From: Himantopus leucocephalus
Lineage: Eukaryota > Chordata > Aves > Charadriiformes > Recurvirostridae
Direction: 5' to 3'
Length of the DNA stretch: 64,000 bases
NCBI GenBank assembly: GCA_003993805.1
Contig: RSEF01000003.1
Location: forward strand, 79,189,913 to 79,253,912
Shown here: piece after piece, positions 38,085-49,000 of the stretch
Layout of the letters: each line of letters starts with the position of its first letter
How positions within the stretch are numbered: position 1 is the first letter of the stretch
Notes under the pieces: model-generated
Told to the model about the DNA's origin: nothing
The model's input: the letters and a program-made list of their open reading frames with translations, nothing else
Databases searched by the model: none
Position numbers and translations under genes: made by a program

Positions 38085-39449
38085 AGGCGAGTGCTCAGCG
38101 GTAATTGTCTGACCGTAGCACGGTGCTGCTCATTTTGTGCATCAAAGTATGAAGCAGGAGGGAGTCCCTGTGCTCACCGCCCCGTGCCCCAGCGTCGGAA
38201 TTTGGGTATGCAGCTGAAATAGCAAAGTAAGCCACGCAGCATGTCTGAAAAAGCAGAAATCCCTCTTTCTCTGTTTCCTGTCTTGGTGCTATTCCTTGTC
38301 CCTCAAGCACCTCTGCTTATCCAGCAGTGGGGAAGTCCAGGTTTTCCCCTCTCTAAAGGAGCACTGTCCCCAGGGAGGGCATGGCACCTCTCTGCAATGT
38401 GAAGGGGCAACACATGAAATCCTAGCCCTAACCTTCTAGTCCAACCCATCTGTGCCACCCCTCTGTCCCAGTGTCACTGGCCATGAGTCACTAGTTTTGT
38501 GGGTGTCCCCCACCACTCCACTCGATTATGGAGATGCTGAACCAACCAGACCAAGGACCTGGCCATGGCGTCTCGGTGTCACACCCCAGTGGTTAGCCAG
38601 GCACCACGCTGCAGCGGGCTCAACCCAACCAAGTCACGGTTGCTGTAGCCTCTGACGATGCACCCGAGGCCACTGCAGGGGATGTCTGGCTCCAGAGCTG
38701 CCAACTTGCTCCGGCCCAAACATGGCTCCGGCTCAACGCAGGCTGAACAGCACTAGCGGCTGTACTTGTCTTTCTGTTGGTATTCCCTATATTCTTCTGA
38801 AATCTTGCTCCAAGCATCTACTCTTCTTAGTTTTCAGGACACTGGGACAGCAGTCACAACCTGATGAGACCTGAGCTCTTTCCCTTCTGCCCTGCAACTT
38901 ATCAAAATTCAGAGCAAAATTCGCCTCCTCCTTTTTCCTGGTCACTCAGGGATGCCCTACGTGCTGAAGGAGCGTCCCGCTCCCCACTTCCACCCTGCTC
39001 CCACAGCCTCCCACTCTGGCAGGACCTGGTGTCTCGCTGCAGAAAAAGAGTATGGGAATTAGCATCTCATTGAGATGAGAGAAGCAGCTCACACCTCTCC
39101 CAGTGATGTGCAAAGCCCAGACCCGGTAAAGGTCAGTTCCTTTTTTTTTTTTTTTCCAGGGTAATTTTCTAAGAATGCTCGAAAATTTGGGGGCTTCTGT
39201 TTGTTCTCTAAAAGAGACCTGACCTTCTGATACAGTCGTGCGACTCCAGGCTCCGCTTCCTTAGGCAGGAATTTCAGATGCGCAGTGCCTTAAAGCATCG
39301 CTCAGCTGATTGCAGGCAGGTTCCCCCGCCGCTTGCTCAGTCACATCTCCAGTTATGTGAAAAATCACCTTTGCTGATTAGGACAGGGCTTTCCTTCCTG
39401 ATTGCATTGCCCTGTTTACTGTCATTGAATTTTTGAGTCGGGAGGACGT
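38085..39449. other. Noncoding stretch, nothing recognised
   Basis: GC-richer at 38330-38760. The phrase cttctagtccaacccatctg near 38433-38452 recalls the minus-strand CR1 block 'gagtccaaccatcaacc' but the neighbours do not extend the match. A 15-T run lies at 39141-39155. Confidence 0.4.
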
Positions 39450-39780
39450 TTTGTTTGTTTCTCAAATTTTAATTGCTGTATGACTTTCCTCTTCTTCACT
39501 AACCTGCTTTTACATTTTAGCAAACAGTTCCAGAGGTAATTGCCAAATTTATATATTCATGGAAACCCAGCAGATATGTACGATAATAGCACAATTTGAT
39601 ATTTATGAAGTGCCACTTTTCTATAAAGGTAGAATTTCAGTTAATTATCAGCGGGCTGTTTATTAACACTTGGAAATGGAAAAATAATGAATGGGCACAT
39701 CGTTTATTCATTAAAATGCTGCTGATGAGTTGTCCCATTCATAAATTAGCCTTGCATTTCACTTCAGCTGAGCGCTGCCT
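39450..39780. promoter_or_regulatory. Suspected conserved noncoding element
   Basis: The sequence is non-repetitive and rich in homeodomain-like cores: TTAATTA at 39641-39647, attttaattgctg near 39465, and tttattcattaaaatgctg near 39703. There are no G/C runs, no simple repeats and no real coding frame. This texture is what deeply conserved developmental enhancers look like. The call is inference only. Confidence 0.25.
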
Positions 39781-40548
39781 GTGCTGGTGGGTTTTGAAGG
39801 TCAATTGTACTTTAACCCACGGCTTCCTGCGAACCGCAAAAATGTCGCCTTGGACTGTGATCACAGTGACTCTTGTCAACCAAACAGAGTTATTCTGCGA
39901 GGAGTTTGGCTGGCAGGCTGCGTAGGCAAAGGAAAAGAGCTGCAGCAAGCGCCGTTGTTCAGGAGATAATTCTCTTTCGCTTGGAAGCAGTGCATCCGTC
40001 TCTATCAGAAGGTGAGGATTGATGCACCGGGCTGGCAAGGTGCTCCTGTGGACGTCCCTATACGTCTTCTGAAATCAATGCCCTTCCCTTCCACAGTGAA
40101 AATCCAAGCGGTTCATGGGGAAAATGCCTCCTTGCTGCTGTCCCTCTCATGAGATATCACACCCCCCTGACCAGCAGATCTCCTCGGGCAGGGCATTTTA
40201 ACATAGAAGCAGACAACAGAGAGAAATTCAGAGCAAGTATCTGAATATTTGGGCCACCTATTACCCTTTTTCCATGAGCGACCCTTTTCCCATCCCCGGG
40301 AGGACTGTGTCAGGGCACGCAGAGCCCTGTGGGAGGAGAGGGGCAGCAGGGGCAGGGCTGGGAGGAGAGGCTGGGCAAAGGACACCTCCTCACAGCCATT
40401 TGCTATTCAGTGCAGCGTTGAGAAGACGCTACACTGGAATGAGATCTAATAGAGAGGCTTTTTTTCTGAATTGCTACGGTCATTAAAATTATCAGGGACT
40501 TCCTTCCAGGATAATGTTAGTCCTGGGGTCAATTTAAAATTGCATATT

Positions 40549-41034
40549 TCATTTTGTCCATCCCCAGCCTTCCTGCAGCACAGGCTGCCAGATGCCATTG
40601 AGGAACCACTGATAACTGCTGCCCTGGGGGCAGCTGGACACTCTCCGTAAAGTTTGCTGGATGCCTTGGTGCAGAGGTGCCATTGAAATGTCAGCTGTTA
40701 TGAAGGCAACAACTCCTCCAGATGTGATAAACATTACGAAAATTAGAAAGTAGGTGCCAAAGTATTTTATGGTGCTTAAATGGAGAAAATGTCTCTGAAG
40801 CCGTCTTGAGTCAATGCTCGTTTTCAATGAGTTTGAAGTAATCCACAGCCACAGCTGGAGCTTGAGAGAGACCCAAGGTGTGAAATGGTGCAACGAATTG
40901 CTAGTAGTGTCCATTTCCAGGACAAAATACACACCAGTATCAGGAGCTAAGCAAGCACTCCTGGCTGTGGGCTTTGCTACTGGCCGCAAGCAGCTGTCGG
41001 CTCTCCTGAGAAAAAGCCCTGTATCACTAAGAGA
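40549..41034 (-). other. Candidate minus-strand terminal exon, membrane-type frame
   Basis: The longest open frame of the window (181 codons, ending with TGA at 40549) lies on the minus strand. A textbook acceptor, tttccttctcttag, falls just inside it. The part from 40800 down reads STIKYFGTYFLIFVMFITSG and continues with GVVAFITADISM, a clear membrane-spanning segment of about 22 residues. An extramembrane part with two Trp and two Cys follows before the stop. No AATAAA signal follows closely. Entering at the best acceptor needs phase 2, which does not match the phase-0 end of the candidate exon at 43.1 kb. An alternative acceptor at ...ctctctcaagctccag would be in phase. I recognise no family. 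By a rough estimate, about one frame in three such windows would reach this length by chance. Confidence 0.2.
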
Positions 41035-41159
41035 AGGAAAGCTAGTGCAGTTTAGCGTCGTAGCTCCAGGTGTGGAGGTGATCTGCCCTCTCATGTGTCT
41101 GGGTCAAGTTCTGCTGGTATCCCCAAGCATAAGTCCAGTTCCCCTGAACATGGCCAGTG

Positions 41160-42079
41160 GTAATGTTAACTAGGTGCTCCTGTGAGTATCTTGGCCATCA
41201 AGCAGTTTTCAGAGGATGCTATTCCTTTCCAATAGCATCATCACTACTTGCTCAGGTAAGGAGGAGTATGAAAGTTGTTTTAGGAATGACTGCAAAGAGA
41301 AAGAAAGATCCTAAAGGGCTGCAAAAGGACAGAAGTGGTTACCTAGATGTGAAGCAACCTATAAGCCAGGTGGGTTTTCTGAAAAATGGGTCTACAGTGA
41401 CCTTGGACAGAACCAATATCTCTCAAGTGTTCATGCTGCACAGACGCAAGTCAGAGATAAGTCCGGCCTGCTAACATTAGTTACTAAAACTATATATTGG
41501 CTTATTCTTCCAGTGGCATGTCTGAAAACAAGAATGCAAGAATCAAATTCAGGAGGTTTTTTGAGCTGTCTTTAAAAATGCATAAAGTTTTGCTTCAAGT
41601 GTCACTGTTGGAGTTTTACTATTATGCCAACAATCCAGGCTACCCGCTGAATGCAACGGGCTACAGGCTCCATTTGGGGATTTTGCCTACTGTGAGCATT
41701 TTTTCATTTCTTTGAAAATAAAATACCATTCTCAAGTGCCCACCTTGCAGAGTTCCTTTCATATTTTTTTAAATAAAAAGATTTTTTAGAGAAATTAACT
41801 CTGCTTTCATGCACGTTGCTTATAAAGGCAAAGAAAGGTATTTCTGCATTTTTTTTTCCTTATCAGCTACAACTAAAATGCAAAACCCACCAAACTTTTA
41901 CCCAGTTTAAGGTACATTACATTCTTCTAATCATTGTGATCCTTCATGAAGTAACCAACTGAATTTTAAGATACATGTCAAATAAAATGACTAGCAAGGA
42001 CAAATTAAGGTTAGCATTCGACTTTTCTTTTGAAGTACAACTTATTTTCTTGCAAAAGTACAGCATCAGTTCCTGCAAA
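41160..42079. other. Noncoding stretch, nothing recognised
   Basis: Frames up to 105 codons on the plus strand have no domain. No repeat recognised. Confidence 0.45.
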
Positions 42080-42360
42080 GCACTTCTTTTGTTATTGATT
42101 GGAGAGATATAATATATAAAGCTGCTGCCTGTACCACTCTACAATAATTAAAAGTACTTCATCATGCAGCTTTGAGATTTATTTTAAATGCACAAAATAT
42201 GTTCCTTATTGTGATTCGCAGAAATTTACCGGTCTAATTTCTTTAGAGACCAGCAGGAATATATATTGACTCTGGTTTATTTATAAACCAGCTATGTAAA
42301 TTACCAAGTTATTTACATTGTTATTGTCTCCATCATTTAGTCACCATTTGCAAAGATTTC
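42080..42360. promoter_or_regulatory. Suspected conserved noncoding element
   Basis: AT-rich and non-repetitive, with TAATTA (42145-42150) and other homeodomain-like cores. It has an ordered, non-drifting texture (tttatttataaaccagc, aagttatttacattgttatt) like vertebrate conserved noncoding elements. The call is inference from composition only. Confidence 0.22.
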
Positions 42361-43089
42361 GCATTGCTCTTAATTTGGCACTCCCTAGCACTAATAGTAC
42401 TTATGGGAGAAGGTCATTTAGAAGAGAGCTGTGCAAGCTGTCTTGGCATGGGTGATCTCCTTCTTGCCCCAGACACGCTTGTTCTCTTGGTGACCTCCTT
42501 TGCAAGGGGACAACGAGCAGGACTGAGCCCTGGAGAATGTTGCAGCTACTTATCATCGTGGTACAAGAAAGAAATAAGGCACGTTGCAAGGAACTGTAGA
42601 TGCAGGGGGTTCACTCGCCCTCAAGGTCTGCATTAAAGAACCTCTGGGGCAGGTGTTTATAACGTTGCCCGGCTGTAAATCAGTCTGTTAGGGAAACCAG
42701 GGAGCACTAAGGGAGCTACCTGGTGGCCCACAAGTCCTTTGAGATCCTGACTTGCTTCTGGGGTGATGTAAAGGAAGGAACAGGCTTTGGGGGGACTTGA
42801 CTGGCCCCGTTTTATCTTAGTCCACAGGCAATATATGAAAACAACAAGACCACAAGACTCTGAAACTGCTGTAAAAGTAGCTGAGGAAAATAGTTATTAA
42901 AGGAATATTTCATTCCTGAGGGTGAGGGCATTACCTACTCTTTATTTTCATTTCCAGAAGCATTTTTTTTTAAAAGTCTTAAGCACGCAGTACACTACTT
43001 ATTTTCACAGCACTCACTCTCCCTTTCTTCTTTTCTTTTCTGCCTTAAACTCTGTGTGTAGAGGATTGAGAATAACAGCTATTATTTAC
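42361..43089. other. Noncoding stretch, nothing recognised
   Basis: No gene or repeat recognised. A T run with an A-rich trailer lies at 42964-42976. Confidence 0.45.
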
Positions 43090-43200
43090 CATGAGGCTTT
43101 TATCCCGTGGCCGGGTCTCGCGCTGAAGGGCCTCCCTGAGTCTCTCCAGTCGAGAGACAACTGTCGAGCAGACCGTGATGAAGAGCAACCCCAGCAGCCC
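43090..43200 (-). CDS. Candidate internal exon, membrane segment plus charged helix
   Basis: Minus strand, 111 bases, exactly 37 codons, phase 0 at both ends. The acceptor is ctcccgcctccccgcag and the donor CTCATG|gtaaat. The peptide begins GLLGLLFITVCSTVVSRLER and continues with LREALQRETRPRDKSLM. That is a hydrophobic segment of about 15 residues ending at an Arg/Glu-rich amphipathic helix, as at a membrane-to-cytoplasm boundary. The upstream candidate exon at 43.8 kb ends in phase 0, so the two join in frame across an intron of 578 bases. The exon lies in a CpG-rich patch, unlike its AT-rich surroundings. I do not recognise the family. It could be part of an unannotated membrane protein gene, a decayed gene, or chance. 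Confidence 0.35.
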
Positions 43201-43270
43201 CTGCGGGGAGGCGGGAGGAGGGTACCCCGGCCACGGGGACACCGCGCTTTCGGAGGCTGGGGGGGAGAGG
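43100..43270. promoter_or_regulatory. CpG-rich patch
   Basis: About 14 CpG dinucleotides in roughly 160 bases (for example tctcgcgctg and acaccgcgc), against a window where CpG is rare. It is too short for a classical CpG island but could be the core of one, a GC-rich exon, or a methylation-protected regulatory site. Confidence 0.45.
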
Positions 43271-43580
43271 GGTGAAGTGCCCCAGCGAGCCAGCCAGCCC
43301 CAGCACAACCGCAGACCCTGGCAGGAGCGGGAGGCACCGGCTGACACCATGCTGAAATCCTTTCAGCAGGGATGAAAGGGACTGCAGCTCAAGTGTTTGC
43401 GCGGGGCTCCGTTTTTGGTTGGCTTCGGGGTGATTGTTGGCTGGGTGAGCCTGGAGAGGCGACTTGTGTTTTAGCTTGGGTTGACCTCAGCACCATGGTG
43501 ACTGGGAGCTGTATACAATTATACAGCTCGGTTTTCATTTCCAGCAGCAAAAAATGAACGGATTCAAACCACCCAAGACA

Positions 43581-43604
43581 GGGCAGGGGGGAGGGGGCGG
43601 GGGG
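43581..43604 (+). other. G-quadruplex-forming G run
   Basis: Four or more G tracts of at least three G with one- or two-base loops (GGG-CA-GGGGGG-A-GGGGG-C-GGGGGG). This satisfies the canonical quadruplex pattern on the plus strand. It lies in the putative intron between the two candidate exons. If that gene is real, the run would be C-rich in its transcript. Confidence 0.7.
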
Positions 43605-43778
43605 AAGGCCCACAGGACTTTACTAGCACTGAGGTTTATTTCTTTCTAGGTGGTTCGAGAAGGAGTGTCAGAGGGAGGTATGAGCATCACGAATGCCACA
43701 TGAGCCACATGCGAGGGCAGCGTGGGGGCTGGCCGTGGCTTCGGGATGTGAGCAAGGCAGCGGTTGTCCACACCTCAC

Positions 43779-43924
43779 CTTAAAAATGGGGCTCAGCATG
43801 ATGCCGAACCAAAGGCGCCCACCGGTTGTGGTGCCGGCCACCCCACTTTTCGTTATGACTGCCACTGTGATGAAAAAGCCAAAAACAGCACCTAAAAAAA
43901 GACCCCGAAAGAGTGTGGTCCCTT
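43779..43924 (-). CDS. Candidate internal exon, glycine-rich membrane segment
   Basis: On the minus strand a frame opens with two possible acceptors, catctccttgcag (exon start 43924) or ggtctttttttag (exon start 43891). Both are entered in phase 1 and both end at the strong donor TTTAAG|gtgagg in phase 0. The peptide reads GTTLFRGLFLGAVFGFFITV, then AVITKSGVAGTTTGGRLWFG and IMLSPIFK. This gives a membrane segment of about 20 residues with GxxxG-like spacing, a short Gly/Thr-rich polar loop and the start of a second hydrophobic stretch. That stretch would continue into the next exon (GLLGLLFITV...) at 43.2 kb. In-frame joining, good splice sites and continuous hydrophobicity argue for a real multi-pass membrane protein. 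The identity is unknown to me, no start-codon exon is found upstream, and neither exon is long enough to exclude chance. Confidence 0.35.
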
Positions 43925-45282
43925 CTGCAAGGAGATGATTGCTTCTTTCTGAAGAAGGAAATTACTGAAACGGATGGTGCTTTGTTGCCTTATGTTTCTA
44001 AATAGCCACTTCCAGATAAAGAATGAATCCCTTCCCTTACACAATGCAGGCAGACTCAGAGCAGATTCTGGAAGAAGAGGAAGGGCTTTTTTTTTATTCC
44101 AGCGGGCTTTGGATTGTAGCATTGGAGTTTTTACATTCAGAACAGTTTTAAGGGAGCTGAAAAAGTTTCAGAGGTATGGGTCCATTCCCAAGCCAAGAGA
44201 TGCTGATCCAGAATTTTTACAACACTGTACTTACTCTCAAGATATCCAAAATGCCATGAATTATGTATCCAACCTTGAAATGTTGTTAAAAATATAATAG
44301 AAAGTCACATATTGTGCATATTTAAGTTTTTTTCGATACTCATACTTCATAGTTTTGAGCCAGATTTCTTCTCCTCCGTGACATTTGTCCACACTGAGAA
44401 CGGAGTCCAAAATACGCTTAAAGGCAATTGAAAGTTGTTTGGAATTTTTCTGATTTAAAGCCTTTACTCATGGTGCAAGTTGCCAAAAATCTGAACGGTT
44501 TAAAAACACTGGGCACCTCATTTTCAGTTTTCTCAGCAGTCATTCCATTTATTTCTTTGGAGCTTTAATATTCTTACAGGTTTTATTTAATTTTCACATC
44601 ATGCATTTCAAGATCATTTTCATGGAGTGCCTTTAATAGATATTGTTTTAATTCCCAGCATACAGATCTTCATAGTTATTTATTGTTAATGTTTCCTCTT
44701 GGACTAAACCCAAGAAACTGAAGAACTTGGCTCCAGAACATGGCAGACACATACAGGGAATGCTCTGACAAGTGAATTTGGGATTTAATTGGCTTGTACT
44801 GCTAGATGCTGGGTTTGAAATGTATTGACAGCAAAGGACTGAAAGAGAAGCCTTGAACAGTACAAGCATTATTATGCTTATAAAATGGAGAGCAAAACAA
44901 GTAACAACTATTTCTTTTTCTGGTTGTTATCAACCATCCAGCCTCCCCCAAACCAGTGGAGAAGCCATTCATCAGTAAATCTTCAGCTGGTGTAAAGAAA
45001 CTTCTTTTCAAGTTAGGGCAGGTACGCCATTTTATACCCATCTATGCATGTTCACTGCCACCTCTGCAGAGGAAAAACAACTAGTAAAATAGATATTAAG
45101 TCTGCATCTGGCAACAAAAGAGAGTCTCCAAACCATAATGACTGATCTGAAAAACAAGTATAAAGCATCTTCTCTTGAACCCACATGACCAGCTGATACA
45201 GGCGTTCATTTACATCATTTACAGGTAGGACAGAGGATAATCTCTCCCCATTCCCTGAACTCCATCATTCTTGAAGAGATAA
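43925..45282. other. Noncoding stretch, nothing recognised
   Basis: I looked here for an upstream exon of the 43.8-kb candidate. Minus-strand frames at 43892-44122 and 44802-45041 have no phase-compatible donor that I can defend. AT-rich, non-repetitive sequence. Confidence 0.4.
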
Positions 45283-45331
45283 AAGCAAAAAAATCAAAAA
45301 CAAAACCAAAACCACCCAACACCCCCCCCCT
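45283..45331. repeat. A/C-rich low-complexity tract
   Basis: An A-rich stretch with C interruptions passing into a run of nine or more C (caacaccccccccctc). Simple sequence. Confidence 0.75.
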
Positions 45332-45954
45332 CGACATTTTATGGGAAATTCCAGAAAATCTGTGCTTAGAGCACCAGCAGCGGTCAAGGATCTCCGCATT
45401 CTTCCATCGTCCCTTTAAAAAGCTTTTGTTATCAATAATAAAGATAATTCAAACATGGACAAACCACATTTTACACTAAGAAGAGCTGACTATGGTGAAG
45501 GAAGAGACGCGAAAAAACTATTCTGACTTTTCAAATCATGGAAAAAGGAGACCTTGTATCACACTAAAAAAGACCTCATTCACACAGATATTGAAATCCT
45601 AACCTTTTCTGCTCTGAACTGTATTACTCAGATGGGAGGACTGAGGGGGCAGGAGAGGGGCAGAAGACGAGGGGAGCAGATTGCCTTATGTAATCAATTT
45701 ATGCATTGAAGAAGAAATTAAAATACGTGTTTTTATGACACTAAGTGCTAATTCTTCAGTTCTTAATTGATACAACCGTGGATTTTCTTGATTAAAGACA
45801 GTAAAATCGAAACCAGCAGAGTCTTTTTAAAAGTAGCAAACATGTTATGGTCTGGAAAGGAACCTGAGAACTGGGAAATTAAATATATTACTATGTTTCT
45901 TAGAGGAGATAAGCTTATTCCTACTTGGAATGTATTTAATTATTATAAAATCCA

Positions 45955-46020
45955 TTTTCTGTGAAACTCTGAGTCTCAGTAACCTTTCACAGTGAAACAG
46001 TACCTACCTGAAAGAGCCCT
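45955..46020 (+). mobile_element. Possible short MIR-type SINE relic
   Basis: actctgagtctcagtaacct, ttcacagtgaaa and cagtacctacctgaaagag resemble the MIR core 'tctgtgcctcagtttcctcatctgtaaaatggggataatagtacctacctcacaggg' with a deletion. It is short, so this is a weak call. Confidence 0.3.
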
Positions 46021-49000
46021 AATGCAACGTGTGTTCCGGTGCAACGGAAGGAAACGCTACAGACCTTTCTCAGACTTAGCAAATGACTTATTTGTTCTCC
46101 CCCCTCTAAACAAAACTGATGTGCAGCATTTCAGAGAAAGATATTTCACATCACCTAGATTAGTATAGGGGTACACAGAACATTTTCTTTGTCAAAGATG
46201 AGGTAGCTTAAAAAGCAGCTTTTATTTCTGCTATGGGGAGTGTTTACCAGTGTGCGGTGAAAGAGCATGCTAATTCACTTACAAATGTTGCTGGAAGCAT
46301 CCAGACTACCTGCCAGCGCTGTTTATTATTGTTTTATTGTTTTCTTAACCTTTTTTCTGCACGTGTGTGCAGAAGCCATACAATATGTAGCTATCTGGAA
46401 ACATCCTGGCCATACACATAATTCAGTTGTGATTACACAACAAAACAGGTTAGAGCTTAGTAGATTCGGAGACTTTTCATTTTGTGGCTAGCGAAGCGAA
46501 TGAGGAGAGTACTGGCTGGTGGTGCTGCTTTGTCATGCTGGTGTTGGCCAGTGCAGCACATGGATCAGTCCTTAAGCAGAGACACTTCTGATAAATCCCA
46601 GTGCTGGTCTGGGTGTTAGTGGGGAACACAGAACTCCTGATATGCTTAGACTTTAGGATTATATTAGAAGAACATAATAAATTTTTTCATCTGTCTGATA
46701 TTTCATAACCATAACTCTATATGTCAGTGCAATAAATGAAAGTCTGTTCCTGCAAAACCTTTCCCACTGGCTTTAATATGTGTGCAATTTTTGCAGAAAT
46801 CTGGGTCCATAAAATCATGTTCTGTTTCACTAATTACCTGCAGATTGTATCACAAATAAGATCCTGACACTCCTGAGGGACAAAATTCCTTGCACTCGGT
46901 CAAGGTGCAAGCATGTGGGGATGGTGCAAGGCTCCCTCCGTTTCCCACCCCAATAAACCCCACTTTCACAGTGCTGGGAAGGGGTTGGCTGTGCCGTTCG
47001 CTGCTCTGTGGGGACAACGCGCAGCAGTGCTTGTCCAGGTTCCAGCCTTTGTAATCTTCGAAGACAGTTTCTCCTGAAACAGGGGTAAATTTATTTCAAG
47101 CAGAATCCTAAATAGCCTTTAGATTATAAAGTCATGTCATGCCAGGGACAGATTTGAACCAGTAACCTACCTAGAAAAAGGCTTTATATCATACGTTTTT
47201 TCCCTTAGCAAATAAGTCACCTACAGCCCAAACATCGGTCCCTGGATTTAAAAATACTTCACTGCATATTCATAATCTGCTTTTTGTATATTTATGCCTC
47301 TAATATTTGTAAATTCTTATTATGCATCCCTCTTCCATTCTTAATCATCACCTACCAAAGATAACTAGTTATCTTTCCCCTTGAAAATGAATTCACTCCA
47401 TGCCCCTAATTATTTTTGTAGGTCTCGTTTCTCCTGTAAGACAGAATCTTATGATTAAGGAAGTGCCTTAAATGAATTCATTCTTTCCTGAATTATGTCT
47501 GTAAGAAAATCCTTCTGAAACAGTCTGAGACTTTCCTTTTACTTCAGGTGCTGCTCTACTGTATATTCAGTTTCAGATGTTATGGACATTTTTATTCTCA
47601 CTTTCATAGCTAATTTGCCTTTTGCCATTCCTGATAGTTCTGTTTAGTTACCACTTCTTCCTACTTTTGCTGCTCTTCAGAATATCTGTATTATGGATAA
47701 TTTTTCATTAGCAAAATTTTTTTTCCAAGTTAAATATGCATCACAATTAGAAAAATATGTCTTTGTGCAGTTAACAGATTTTTGGATCGGGATTCTTTGT
47801 GTATCTGTGTCAGACAAAGAAAACCCTCCATCTAGAAGGAGGGATTTGTTTGCCTTCTCTGCTGTCTTTTGCATCTCGATGAGTTAAAACATACACAGGT
47901 GACAAGATTCACTCTTGTACCTGGCTCAACTTTGGGCCCCTCTTACAGCTGAAGTTTTGGAGAGGGTTTGTTCATGCTTCTGGGGAGTAAGGAGAAGACC
48001 CAGGTCTCCTGTAAGAGAGACGCACACTGCCTGGAAATACAACATGTGACTCACCAGATATGTGACATATATGACAAATATGACTCACCAAAAATATGAC
48101 ATTTCCATGGCAAAACAGACTTTGTAACTCAGGACTTGTCAGAAAGCCGGTTGTTGCTTTCTGCCCTTTTTGGTAGTCTTTAGGTGACTGCATATACTAG
48201 AATACAGGAAATAACTGGTTGTAGAATCCTATCACTAACCAAACCATTTAAATACTTAATCTATCTCCAAAGCAGTTTTTGTGGGCATACTGCACATCAC
48301 TAGAGTATTCTGATTATTTAAAAGACTTAAGTAAAAAAGAAAAATCACATGTTTCTTTGTGGAAATAAGAAAGTAGCGTATAATGCACAAAGGCATGGGG
48401 TACTTCCTTAAGGAAGTAAGTCTAAAAATGAAAGGGTCTACTGAGGAACTGACACAACCTTTGGCATTTGTTTACTGTCCTCTGAAGGTTCCTCCATGAT
48501 CATTCTTGGCCTAGTACAGTTACAGCCCTTCACATGTGTGTATTCTGATGCACAGCCCACGCGTATGGGAGCTAAACAAGGAACCTGAGATAATTTTGAA
48601 GGAAAGCTCAGCTGCCCCTTATCACACAACCACCTTGAGATTTTGCTGTCCCGAGCAGGAAAAATACTATCTTCCCTAGAACAAAGGCCTCACTTGGCCA
48701 CTCGTTGCTATTCATCCCAGTCTTCCAAGAAGCGACATGATGTGTTTTGCAACTAGTTTATAGATCCAGTAGCTACAGTCCTATTTCCATGCATTGCACT
48801 CCATTTGTCGCTTAAATGGAAGGCCCTATGGAGACCACAGACCTGAGGAAGGACTGGCATTCAAAACTGAATGTGTTTCAATAAAGACTGAAAGAAAACT
48901 GATGAAGGACACACAGACAGTGGTAGGAAAGAATAAAAGATAAAAGATTCGGACAAGTAAGGAACATAGGGAAGACACCTTGATTTCATGATTTAAATTA

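Noticed and set aside
38425..38460. Possible minus-strand CR1 fragment (cttctagtccaacccatctg)
   Set aside because: The match does not continue into neighbouring CR1 blocks.
39121..39170. T run followed by CAG, looking like a splice acceptor on the plus strand
   Set aside because: No open frame with a donor follows. T runs ending in CAG are common by chance.
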